Assembly: GCF_017638545.1 (NCBI RefSeq)
Contig: NZ_CP072110.1
Coordinates: 1,798,001-1,862,000, forward strand
Source of the DNA: Psychrosphaera ytuae
Lineage (GTDB): Bacteria > Pseudomonadota > Gammaproteobacteria > Enterobacterales > Alteromonadaceae
Reading direction: 5' to 3'
DNA: 64,000 bases
Part shown: piece by piece, positions 28,049-36,438 of the stretch
Numbering within the stretch: the stretch's first letter is position 1
Layout: each line of letters begins with the position of its first letter
Position numbers and translations under genes: made by a program
Notes under the pieces: model-generated
What the model was told of the DNA's origin: nothing
Databases searched by the model: none
What the model saw: only the letters and a program-made list of their open reading frames with translations

Positions 28049-28651
28049 CTATTGGTCTTTTAATAAAGTTTGGACTTTATTGAGTAACTGTTGGCCACTT
28101 GGGCGTGTTTTGTAGTCAGACGAAACAAAATACCAAAGCAGTTCGGCATCTTGTTTAACGGTCTTTTTGTTAATCAGAAATACGGCTGGGTGAGGTAAGT
28201 CTTGGGCATTGCCTATGCCGTATTGCTTGGTTACCTGGAGATTAGCATCACTTAAAAACAGATAGTCTTGACCAAATTGTTTTTTAGTATTGTTAAGTGC
28301 CGCAACAGGATCGGCACTTACCGCTACCACTCTCACATTGTATTGCCCGAGTTGGGGCAACACTTGCTCAATAGAGCCGAGTTGATCAATACAGTAAGGG
28401 CACCACTCTCCGCGATAAAACATCAATAATACGTGGTGCTCTTTTAACACCTCAGAGAGTTGCACTAATCGCCCTTGGCTATTTGGCAGTGAAAAGTCTA
28501 CCCAATGATCGTATTCGAGGGCCATCGCACCATCAACGTCAGAATAAGACGTTTTGAGTTTGGACTCATCTACCGGGCTAATTGAACAACCCGCAAATGC
28601 CATGATAAACAAGACGACAAAAAGTCGAGTAATCGTTGTTGATGTGTTCAC
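28049..28651 (-). CDS. Thioredoxin-fold (AhpC/TSA-like) lipoprotein
   Basis: 200 residues. Lipobox FAGC places acylated Cys at residue 22. The mature protein has an AhpC/TSA-like peroxiredoxin core (VLLMFYRGEWCPYCIDQL) with a CxxC redox pair, followed by VVAVSADPVAALNNTKKQFG and HPAVFLINKK. It is probably an envelope thiol oxidoreductase or peroxidase. The +2 residue is Ser, consistent with outer-membrane sorting. Confidence 0.85.
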   Translation of the reverse strand: MNTSTTITRLFVVLFIMAFAGCSISPVDESKLKTSYSDVDGAMALEYDHWVDFSLPNSQGRLVQLSEVLKEHHVLLMFYRGEWCPYCIDQLGSIEQVLPQLGQYNVRVVAVSADPVAALNNTKKQFGQDYLFLSDANLQVTKQYGIGNAQDLPHPAVFLINKKTVKQDAELLWYFVSSDYKTRPSGQQLLNKVQTLLKDQ

Positions 28652-28692
28652 TGCAAGCCCCTTAAAAATTTGTTTTTGGGTAAACTTAAAGC

Positions 28693-29397
28693 CTAAATAA
28701 ATGCAAATGCATCAGCATACATATGCTCTTTTAGGGCCCCTTTTTGAGCAATAAAATCTTCTCTCGCAATACCGGCCATTTTAAACGGCCCAGCCAAGTA
28801 GATGTCATAGGGCTCAAGACTCATAATATCTTCCATAACTGCATGGTGGACGTAACCCGTTTTACCCTGCCAATCATCCTCACTGTTTTCTACGACTGGA
28901 ATGTATTGAAAGTGAGCGTGCTGCTTTGCCCATGCTTGCAAATATTCGTCTGCGTACAGAGCGTTTTGGTCTTTTGCACCCCAGTACAAAATAACATGGT
29001 GGTTGGGTTTGGTTTCAGCTAGATAATCTGCAATTGATTTTACATAGGAAAAGCCAGTACCACCTGCCATTAACACAATTGGGCGCTCAGAAGCTGAGTT
29101 GAGATGTGCATGGCCTAAACCAATTTCTAATTCAACAACCTTATTATTTGCCATGTGATCCAGCGCACCTTGCGGATAATCGTCACCCGGGCCAGCACCA
29201 ATATGCAACTCAATAAACTCAGAGTTTGGACTAGATGCGATAGAAAAAACGCGCTTGTCGTTTTCATTTAACACTACGTGCAAATATTGCCCTGCCAAAA
29301 AATGAGCCACTTGTAATGGCTTCAATTTTACAATTTTTACATAATCGGTGACCGCTTCAATGGACACGACTTCTGCACTGATTAATTTTGCAGACAT
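28693..29397 (-). CDS. fre: NAD(P)H-flavin reductase
   Basis: Fre reduces free flavins with NAD(P)H. The 234 residues fit. The FAD/flavin-binding segment is RVFSIASSPNS, and the nucleotide-binding segment is IVLMAGGTGFSYVKSIADYL, with YLAGPFKMA near the end. It follows ubiD, the arrangement seen in E. coli. Reduced FMN from Fre may help prenyl-FMN cofactor formation for UbiD, which is an inference from proximity. Confidence 0.95.
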   Translation of the reverse strand: MSAKLISAEVVSIEAVTDYVKIVKLKPLQVAHFLAGQYLHVVLNENDKRVFSIASSPNSEFIELHIGAGPGDDYPQGALDHMANNKVVELEIGLGHAHLNSASERPIVLMAGGTGFSYVKSIADYLAETKPNHHVILYWGAKDQNALYADEYLQAWAKQHAHFQYIPVVENSEDDWQGKTGYVHHAVMEDIMSLEPYDIYLAGPFKMAGIAREDFIAQKGALKEHMYADAFAFI

Positions 29398-29508
29398 TTC
29401 AATTTCCTACTTTAGGTCAAAATACCCTACCTTTAACGAACAGTTTAATACAACTGCTTGAAAGCTAACTATAGGTTCTATTTCGACTTTTTGTTATTTG
29501 TTCAAATG

Positions 29509-30984
29509 TTATTTATTAAGTTTGATACCAAACTCATCCCAACGCTCATCAACGCGCTGTTTAATTTCTTCGTCCATGACGATAGGCTCACCCCATTCGC
29601 GATCCGTTTCACCTGGCCACTTGTTGGTTGCATCTAGCCCCATCTTTGAACCCAAGCCAGAAACTGGTGACGCAAAATCCAAATAATCAATTGGGGTATT
29701 CTCAATCATGACGGTATCACGCGCCGGATCCATTCGAGTGGTAATAGCCCACATGACATCATCCCAGTCACGGGCATTAACATCATCGTCACAGACGATA
29801 ACAAATTTGGTGTACATAAACTGTCTTAAGAACGACCAAACTCCCATCATGACCCGTTTGGCATGACCTGGATATTGTTTCTTCATGGTCACCACGGCCA
29901 TTCGATATGAACACCCTTCTGGTGGTAAATAAAAGTCGACAATTTCGGGGAACTGCTTTTGGATAATTGGTACAAACACTTCATTCAGTGCTACCCCTAA
30001 AATAGCCGGCTCATCAGGTGGACGCCCAGTATAGGTTGAATGATAAATTGGGTCTTTGCGGTGAGTAATATGCGTTACCGTAAAGACTGGAAACTCTTCA
30101 ACTTCATTGTAATAACCCGTGTGATCACCGTATGGCCCCTCTGGTGCGGTTTCGTTTGGATCTAAGTAACCTTCTAATACAAACTCAGCAGAAGCCGGAA
30201 CTTGTAAGTCGTTAGAGATACATTTAACGACTTCCGTTTTGCTCTCTCGCAACAAGCCTGCAAAGCCGTATTCACTCAAAGTATCAGGTACTGGTGTTAC
30301 CGCTCCTAAGATGGTCGCAGGATCGGCACCAAGTGCAACAGAGACTGGGTATTTTTCGCCTGGATTACTCTTTTTAAATTCTTCAAAATCCAACGCTCCG
30401 CCGCGGTGCGATAACCATCTCATGATCAACTTATTTGGACCTAACAATTGCTGACGGTAAATACCTAAATTTTGTCGCGGTTTGTTCGGTCCACGGGTTA
30501 CAGTCAAACCCCAAGTTACTAACGGCGCAACATCGCCCGGCCAGCATCGCATTATCGGAAGCTTGGTTAAATCAACTTGATCGCCCTCTAACACAAACTC
30601 CTGGCACGGAGCCTTTTTTACTTCTTTAGGCGATAAGTTTAGGACCTGTTTAAAAACAGGCAGTTTAGAAAACGCATCTTTAAATCCAGCCGGCGGCTCG
30701 GGCTCTTTTAAAAACGCTAAGGTTTTACCTACCTCGCGTAATGCCTGCACATCATCTTGACCCATTCCCATCGCAACGCGTTTTGGGGTACCAAATAGGT
30801 TTGCTAATACAGGGACCGAAAAGCCTTTTGGATTTTCAAATAATAATGCAGGTCCTTCCCCACGCAGCGTGCGATCTGCAATTTCGGTCATCTCTAAATC
30901 AGGATCCACTTCCGCTTTGATGCGGACGAGCTCACCTTTTTTTTCTAACTGTTTGATAAAGTCACGAAGGTCTTTGTATTTCAT
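29509..30984 (-). CDS. ubiD: 4-hydroxy-3-polyprenylbenzoate decarboxylase
   Basis: UbiD removes the carboxyl group in ubiquinone synthesis using prenylated FMN. The 491 residues match E. coli length. Characteristic segments are YKDLRDFIKQLEKKGEL, the MRWLSHRGGALD block, and PEGPYGDHTGYYNEVEEFP with its active-site Glu. The C-terminal MGLDATNKWPGE is also typical. It lies 88 bases downstream of rho, after a terminator. Confidence 0.97.
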   Translation of the reverse strand: MKYKDLRDFIKQLEKKGELVRIKAEVDPDLEMTEIADRTLRGEGPALLFENPKGFSVPVLANLFGTPKRVAMGMGQDDVQALREVGKTLAFLKEPEPPAGFKDAFSKLPVFKQVLNLSPKEVKKAPCQEFVLEGDQVDLTKLPIMRCWPGDVAPLVTWGLTVTRGPNKPRQNLGIYRQQLLGPNKLIMRWLSHRGGALDFEEFKKSNPGEKYPVSVALGADPATILGAVTPVPDTLSEYGFAGLLRESKTEVVKCISNDLQVPASAEFVLEGYLDPNETAPEGPYGDHTGYYNEVEEFPVFTVTHITHRKDPIYHSTYTGRPPDEPAILGVALNEVFVPIIQKQFPEIVDFYLPPEGCSYRMAVVTMKKQYPGHAKRVMMGVWSFLRQFMYTKFVIVCDDDVNARDWDDVMWAITTRMDPARDTVMIENTPIDYLDFASPVSGLGSKMGLDATNKWPGETDREWGEPIVMDEEIKQRVDERWDEFGIKLNK

Positions 30985-31023
30985 TTAGATTCGAGCGTCT
31001 CAGTATTATTTTATTTTGGTTAC

Positions 31024-31051
31024 AAAAAAGCCCAATCAAAGTTGGGCTTTT
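31024..31051 (-). terminator. Intrinsic terminator of rho
   Basis: Read on the minus strand, a 10-bp stem AAAAGCCCAA/TTGGGCTTTT with a six-base loop ends in a run of six T residues. It starts about 20 bases after the rho stop, so ubiD probably needs its own promoter or read-through. Confidence 0.85.
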
Positions 31052-31072
31052 GTGCGTAAGGTTCGTTGAGAA

Positions 31073-32341
31073 TTACGCGCCTTTTTGGCGTTTCATTGCT
31101 TCAAAGAATTCGTCGTTGGTTTTGGTCATCGCCAACTTGTCGATCAAAAACTCCATAGCTTCTACTTCTTGCATAGGGTTTACGATCTTTCTAAGTATCC
31201 ACATTTTTTGCAACTCGTCTTGAGAAGTCATTAACTCTTCACGACGAGTACCAGAACGGTTGAAGTCGATAGCTGGGAATACACGACGCTCTGCAATCTT
31301 GCGATTCAGGTGTAGTTCCATGTTACCGGTACCTTTAAACTCTTCGTAAATAACTTCGTCCATCTTAGAACCAGTATCTACAAGTGCCGTTGCAATAATG
31401 GTTAAACTACCACCTTCTTCAACGTTACGAGCTGCACCGAAGAAACGCTTAGGCTTGTGTAATGCGTTAGCGTCAACACCACCGGTTAGTACCTTACCAG
31501 ATGAAGGAATAACTGTGTTGTATGCACGAGCTAGACGTGTAATTGAGTCAAGAAGAATAACGACGTCTTTTTTGTGCTCAACTAAACGCTTAGCTTTTTC
31601 AATAACCATTTCGGCAACTTGCACGTGACGAGACGCAGGCTCATCAAACGTCGATGCAACTACTTCACCTTTTACTAGGCGTTGCATTTCTGTAACTTCT
31701 TCTGGACGCTCGTCGATAAGAAGTACCATCAGTGTCGCTTCTGGGTGGTTAGCAGCAATTGATGTTGCAATATTTTGCATCAACATTGTTTTACCAGCTT
31801 TAGGTGGCGCAACAATCAAACCACGCTGACCACGGCCAATCGGCGCAGACAAGTCCAAAACACGTGCTGTAATATCTTCAGTCGAACCATTACCTCGCTC
31901 CATCACAAAGCGAGAGGTCGCATGCAGAGGAGTTAAGTTTTCGAAAAGGATTTTGTTACGTGAAATTTCTGGCTTGTCAAAGTTGACTTGTTCGATTTTT
32001 AGAAGGGCAAAATAACGTTCTGAATCTTTTGGTGGACGAATCAAGCCTGAAATCGAGTCACCGGTGCGAAGGTTAAATCGGCGAATCTGGCTTGGCGATA
32101 CATAGATATCGTCCGGGCCCGCTAAATACGATGAATCGGCCGAACGCAAAAAGCCAAAGCCATCTTGCAAGATTTCTAATACACCATCTCCATAGATGGA
32201 TTCACCACTTTTGGCGTGTTTTTTTAGGATCGAAAAGATGATGTCTTGCTTGCGCAGACGTGCCATATTCTCTAAGCCCATCGACTCGGCTAATTTTACG
32301 AGCTCGCTAATCGGCTTATTCTTTAATTCACGTAAATGCAT
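31073..32341 (-). CDS. rho: Transcription termination factor Rho
   Basis: Rho is the hexameric RNA helicase for factor-dependent termination. The 422 residues are typical. The N-terminal helix bundle and cold-shock-like RNA-binding region (GFGFLRSADSSYLAGPDDIYVS) precede the ATPase with Walker A APPKAGKT, Walker B VVILLDSITRLARAYN and the Q-loop/R-loop region. The 249-base upstream gap also carries the promoter for the divergent small exported protein, and could hold an autoregulated leader. Confidence 0.98.
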   Translation of the reverse strand: MHLRELKNKPISELVKLAESMGLENMARLRKQDIIFSILKKHAKSGESIYGDGVLEILQDGFGFLRSADSSYLAGPDDIYVSPSQIRRFNLRTGDSISGLIRPPKDSERYFALLKIEQVNFDKPEISRNKILFENLTPLHATSRFVMERGNGSTEDITARVLDLSAPIGRGQRGLIVAPPKAGKTMLMQNIATSIAANHPEATLMVLLIDERPEEVTEMQRLVKGEVVASTFDEPASRHVQVAEMVIEKAKRLVEHKKDVVILLDSITRLARAYNTVIPSSGKVLTGGVDANALHKPKRFFGAARNVEEGGSLTIIATALVDTGSKMDEVIYEEFKGTGNMELHLNRKIAERRVFPAIDFNRSGTRREELMTSQDELQKMWILRKIVNPMQEVEAMEFLIDKLAMTKTNDEFFEAMKRQKGA

Positions 32342-32524
32342 ATTGAAATGTCTTTGTAATTGATATGAAGGTTTTAGAAGTTTATTTATTTGATAAGGTT
32401 TTGCGCATGGGTCTGCACAGATTTAGATAAGTTAGCAGTAAAATTAACCACCGTAAAGCGCCAATCCCAATAAACTTTGTCAATTTGGTCAGTTTTTTAA
32501 AAAAGACGTCAAATTTATATGATA

Positions 32525-32553
32525 TTTACCCCGTAGAATCAATTAGGTATAGT
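32525..32553 (+). promoter_or_regulatory. Candidate sigma-70 promoter
   Basis: TTTACC (32525-32530), a 17-base spacer and TATAGT (32548-32553) lie 37 bases before ATG 32591. The -10 matches five of six consensus bases and the -35 four. Confidence 0.45.
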
Positions 32554-32590
32554 ATTTGCCATTAAAATCTTCGGCTCCAATAAAAACTCA

Positions 32591-33037
32591 ATGAAACACA
32601 TAGTTCACGTCTTTTTAGTCTTGTGTTTGGCGCTCAATTTAGTTGCGCCATCTTTGGGTTATATGGCTGGCAAGACAAATCAGCAACTACTGTGTTCGAC
32701 CGAACGCCAATTGTGGGTCCCCCAAAGTCAATCCGAATCGGAATTTATTGCTACCGGTCTAGCCCTTGGTTTTAGCCTGGAGCAAATCAATGAGTTTGGC
32801 GATGGCAATGCCCTCGCGATTGGTTCAGAACATACTCAAGCAAGCCAGTTTAACTCTGGCCATTGTCCACTTTGTGTTTTTGATGAAGGCGATGCTGAAA
32901 TAGCCTTGTGGGGCTTTTTTACCTACTCACAAGTTACTCCTCAAACCATCGTCAACACCACATCAACCTACTTCCCTTCGACGGCTTTTTACCTAAGGCC
33001 ACCCAATAGAGCTCCGCCTGTTCTATTTAGCGCTTAA
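32591..33037 (+). CDS. Small exported Cys/His protein, DUF2946-like
   Basis: 148 residues with a signal peptide (HIVHVFLVLCLALNLVAPSLG). It has a GHCPLC motif at about residues 94-99 and ends in RPPNRAPP, both resembling DUF2946-type proteins that sit next to metal-related TonB receptors. Such a Cys/His motif could bind copper or another soft metal, an inference only. The receptor gene begins 34 bases after the stop, so the two are probably cotranscribed. Confidence 0.65.
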   Translation: MKHIVHVFLVLCLALNLVAPSLGYMAGKTNQQLLCSTERQLWVPQSQSESEFIATGLALGFSLEQINEFGDGNALAIGSEHTQASQFNSGHCPLCVFDEGDAEIALWGFFTYSQVTPQTIVNTTSTYFPSTAFYLRPPNRAPPVLFSA

Positions 33038-33071
33038 AAACACATTTTTAATCAATAAATAGGAAATCAAA

Positions 33072-35228
33072 ATGAACAATACATTCATTGCCAATGCAAT
33101 AATGCTTGGCATATCTTCGTGCGCGTCTTTGTCGGTATTGGCTGAAACAAATTCAAAAACAGAGCAAACACACACCACAAAACAGACCTCTTCTATAGAA
33201 GTGATAAAAATACAGTCCAAAGTACCATCATCCGATTTTGCTGCTGTCCATAGCCCTACTCACTTGGTCACTGCCAATCAAACTGATGTGGGTCAGTGGC
33301 TCAATGTGTTGACGGGAGCGGCAGGAGTAAACAACGGCCCCATAACAACATTGGCACAGTATCGAGGTTACACGGGAGACAGAGTCGGGGTGACAATAAA
33401 CAATCAAACCGTGGTTGGCGCTGGCCCTAACTCGATGGATTCCCCATTGAGCTATGCCATTGCAGGTGCCATTGATTCGGTCGCCGTTTTTCGCGGCATA
33501 AGTCCCGTATCAGTTGCTGCTAGCGGACTTGGCGGAACGATTGTTATCGAGCAAGGATTGCCTAAATTTAGCGGCACAAAAAAACCACTTCTTTCTGGTA
33601 AGTTGGCTGGACAGTACAGCGCTAACAACAACGCTAATACACTAACTACAGATATTAATATCGCCAACAAACAGCATGCGTTACGAGCGTTTAGTAGCTT
33701 TCAACAAGCGGACGGCTTTGAAGATGGCAACGGTCACCGAATCGATGAAACCGGATATCAGCGCAATCAAAGTTTGTTGAGTTATGGCTATCAATCCCAG
33801 CAACACACAATCTACAGCCAATTGCGTATAACTAATACGAACGACAGCGGTACACCCGCTCTGCCAATGGACATTGATTATATCGACGCTCGCCAATTTT
33901 CACTTTGGGGAGAGTCGGACCTAGAGGTCGGTCAGCTCAATTGGTTAGTATCAAAAGACAGCGCCGAACACGGTATGAGCAATTATTTAATGCGCCCTGT
34001 AATGCCAAATATGAAGCGTTACAACACCGCTGAACTAGACGCTTTAAACTTTCAAATAAGCTTGACCAAAAACATTAGTGAAGACTGGCTGCTTATAAGT
34101 GGTATTCGGCATGCAAAGTCTGAGCACGACGCCACTATTACCTCTCCCGATAATGATAGGTTTAGGATCCTGAACTTCAATGACGTTGCACTAATAGACA
34201 CGAGCGTTTTTGTTGAGGGACGTTATACCGTACCAGAGACCTTGTCATCAGCAGTTAGTGATGGACTTATTACCCTCGGACTACAATACACAGATCACAC
34301 AGCCCAAAGCGGTAGTGTAAAACATCACATGGCCATAATGAGTCCAGCCATCGGTACATTACAAAATTCGTTCAATCAAACTGATACCAACATTGATGAA
34401 GGACTGCTCGACTGGGTCATCAGTTACAAACAACCAATGAATGATGAGTTTACAGGTCTGTTTTCTATTGCTCGCAAGCAGCGTGCAGCGTCCTATCAAG
34501 AACGTTTTTTGTGGAATCCGATGCAATCCACTGGCGGTCTTGCTGATGGTAATACCTACATAGGCAATCTCAACTTAGAGGCGGAAACGGCCAAACAAAT
34601 CAACTTGGGACTAGAGTATCAAACCGATACCTCAATGGTTTCACCTCAAGTCTTTTATCACGAAATCGATGATTACATTAGCGCTGTACCTTCCTCCAAC
34701 ATGGCAGCCAATATGGTAGCATCGATGATGACTGGCAAAACACCGTTGGCATTTGCAAACGTAGATGCCAAAACTTACGGATTCGATTTACTGGCCAACC
34801 ATCAATTGAGTGACCAATGGTCATTGTCAGGCTCAGTAAGTGTTATTCGTGGTCAACGTCGTGACATGGAGGACGACCTATATCGTATCGCAGCCGACCG
34901 TTTACAAATGACAGTATTTTACTTATTCGATGAGTGGCAATTAGCGTTACAACAAACCTTAGTTGCTGGTCAAAATAAGGTTTCTGAGCTTAACGGCGAA
35001 CAATCTTCTAGTGGTTACAGCTTGACTAACCTCTATGCGTTAAAGCAAGTTGATAAAATTGAATTTAAAGTCGGTATCGACAACCTATTTGATAATTTCT
35101 ATCAAGACCACCTGTCTGGACGCTATCGACCAATGTTAAATCCATCAAACTCAACGTCGATTGAACAAGGTGAAATAATTCCAGGAATGGGTAGAAATAT
35201 TTATGCTTCCATCACTTGGTATTTTTAA
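33072..35228 (+). CDS. TonB-dependent receptor, OprC-like (possible copper or metal uptake)
   Basis: 718 residues with a signal peptide ending near SVLAE, a plug domain (LAQYRGYTGDRVGVTINNQT; GLGGTIVIEQG) and a beta-barrel that ends in the aromatic YASITWYF. The plug segment GPNSMDSPLSYA resembles the corresponding region of the copper receptor OprC. The neighbouring Cys/His protein fits a metal role. The substrate is not proven; Met-rich loops such as SSNMAANMVASMMTG could be metal ligands. Confidence 0.8.
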   Translation: MNNTFIANAIMLGISSCASLSVLAETNSKTEQTHTTKQTSSIEVIKIQSKVPSSDFAAVHSPTHLVTANQTDVGQWLNVLTGAAGVNNGPITTLAQYRGYTGDRVGVTINNQTVVGAGPNSMDSPLSYAIAGAIDSVAVFRGISPVSVAASGLGGTIVIEQGLPKFSGTKKPLLSGKLAGQYSANNNANTLTTDINIANKQHALRAFSSFQQADGFEDGNGHRIDETGYQRNQSLLSYGYQSQQHTIYSQLRITNTNDSGTPALPMDIDYIDARQFSLWGESDLEVGQLNWLVSKDSAEHGMSNYLMRPVMPNMKRYNTAELDALNFQISLTKNISEDWLLISGIRHAKSEHDATITSPDNDRFRILNFNDVALIDTSVFVEGRYTVPETLSSAVSDGLITLGLQYTDHTAQSGSVKHHMAIMSPAIGTLQNSFNQTDTNIDEGLLDWVISYKQPMNDEFTGLFSIARKQRAASYQERFLWNPMQSTGGLADGNTYIGNLNLEAETAKQINLGLEYQTDTSMVSPQVFYHEIDDYISAVPSSNMAANMVASMMTGKTPLAFANVDAKTYGFDLLANHQLSDQWSLSGSVSVIRGQRRDMEDDLYRIAADRLQMTVFYLFDEWQLALQQTLVAGQNKVSELNGEQSSSGYSLTNLYALKQVDKIEFKVGIDNLFDNFYQDHLSGRYRPMLNPSNSTSIEQGEIIPGMGRNIYASITWYF

Positions 35229-35262
35229 CCAATTATATTGATAACAATATACGGCAGGGTCA

Positions 35263-35937
35263 TCAAAACGATGGTTCTGCCAACATACCACTGTCAAAAT
35301 GAACACCTAACCCGGCAGTAAACAGCCAGCATCCCCACAGGCTGTGCTCTAATGCAACGAGTAACGTGGAGCGCGAATGGATATACGTATACGAAAACAC
35401 CAACCCCGCCACAAATGAGCCGAGCACTGCAATCCAATTTCCAAACAACAAGTGTGCTAGTGCAAAAGACAATGCGCTGAGCCATGCTCTAAGGTTTTTG
35501 CTCTTGAAAACTTTTTTGTAACGATGAAAAAAGAACGTCCGAAAAATAATCTCCTGCGGCCACGCAGACAACAACGGATACAAAACTAACAATCCTAACC
35601 ACATCAGGGTTTGATCCAGCGGTAAACTGAATAACCATTCAGGGGTAAACCACCAGCTCAAAATCGTTATAAACAAAGCAGCAAACAAAAAGGTATTTAT
35701 TACTTTTGGTAAATAGGCTTTCATGGTCTCGATATTCCACAGCCTAAATCGCTTAAAACGATCATCGAGGATCAAGAGTGACAAACACCAAATCAAAATA
35801 GTTAATAAGCAAAGTAAAAGGTAAGGCGCTACTTGATTCCGCAAATAAAAGAATACGACTGGTAATACCAGGAACAGCAAAACAAACTCACTCACAAGTA
35901 CCTGTTTTCGGTAGTTTCTAGGTATGGTAACGATCAC
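35263..35937 (-). CDS. CPBP-family intramembrane protease homologue
   Basis: 224 residues with several transmembrane helices. The first catalytic motif, usually EExxxR, reads PQEIIFR, so Gln replaces the first Glu. The second motif is FALAH. A third His lies in ALEHSLWG. This Gln-Glu variant recurs as a subgroup of the family, so activity cannot be excluded. Role unknown. It begins with GTG and converges on the TonB receptor gene, 34 bases apart. Confidence 0.8.
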   Translation of the reverse strand: MIVTIPRNYRKQVLVSEFVLLFLVLPVVFFYLRNQVAPYLLLCLLTILIWCLSLLILDDRFKRFRLWNIETMKAYLPKVINTFLFAALFITILSWWFTPEWLFSLPLDQTLMWLGLLVLYPLLSAWPQEIIFRTFFFHRYKKVFKSKNLRAWLSALSFALAHLLFGNWIAVLGSFVAGLVFSYTYIHSRSTLLVALEHSLWGCWLFTAGLGVHFDSGMLAEPSF

Positions 35938-36096
35938 AGCGGGATCCTTGAGATAAAAGCACAGAGACGCACGATAGAGCCTAAGCTAATTTTTGATTTT
36001 TTCACTAATATTGAGATAAATATGTTTGCTTTACGTATAAATATTTATTAAGTTGGCAATAAGGCCGATTTAATAATAAAAATAAAAGGTTATCTG

Positions 36097-36321
36097 ATGT
36101 TACATGACCCGGTTACTCAAGCGACGCTGATCTTCTTTGAAGAGGGCGCATTAGACTTACGACACGAAACTCATAGCTTTAACAAAAGCGAAAATGGTCG
36201 TTTGATCATTCCAGATGAGTTAAAGCAAGGTCGCTCGATCATTGCAGTGTGTGACGGTGAAGTGGATATACTAAATAGTATTGGCGACAGGATAGTGCCT
36301 TTTCATGAGAGTGTTGCATAA
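36097..36321 (+). CDS. Conserved small protein, TIGR02922/DUF2375-like
   Basis: 74 residues, no signal peptide. The sequence (VTQATLIFFEEGALDLRH near the start, RSIIAVCDGEVDIL near the end) resembles a small family known from Alteromonadales and relatives, with no known function. The assignment is from memory of the family and is tentative. It is a single-gene unit with a strong terminator about 50 bases after the stop. Confidence 0.7.
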   Translation: MLHDPVTQATLIFFEEGALDLRHETHSFNKSENGRLIIPDELKQGRSIIAVCDGEVDILNSIGDRIVPFHESVA

Positions 36322-36372
36322 GAACACTTTGCAACAAGATTTTAACGTCTTGTAGTCTCATTCCAAATACTG

Positions 36373-36397
36373 AAAAAGCGGCTTTTGCCGCTTTTTT
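36373..36397 (+). terminator. Intrinsic terminator of the small protein gene
   Basis: A 10-bp stem (AAAAAGCGGC, 36373-36382; GCCGCTTTTT, 36387-36396) with a four-base loop and following T. Confidence 0.9.
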
Positions 36398-36408
36398 AAT
36401 GTCTAAAG

Positions 36409-36428
36409 ACTGCGGCCTAAGCCGCAGT
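36409..36428. terminator. Second hairpin, possible terminator for GH16
   Basis: An 8-bp stem (ACTGCGGC/GCCGCAGT) with a four-base loop lies 11 bases beyond the GH16 stop. It has TTTTCGTTTT on the plus side but only a weak T-run (CTTTAG) on the minus side. Confidence 0.5.
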
Positions 36429-36438
36429 TTTCGTTTTA

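Noticed and set aside
35229..35262. Short GGCAG/CTGCC inverted repeat between convergent genes as a terminator
   Set aside because: Only five paired bases, a long loop and no T-run.
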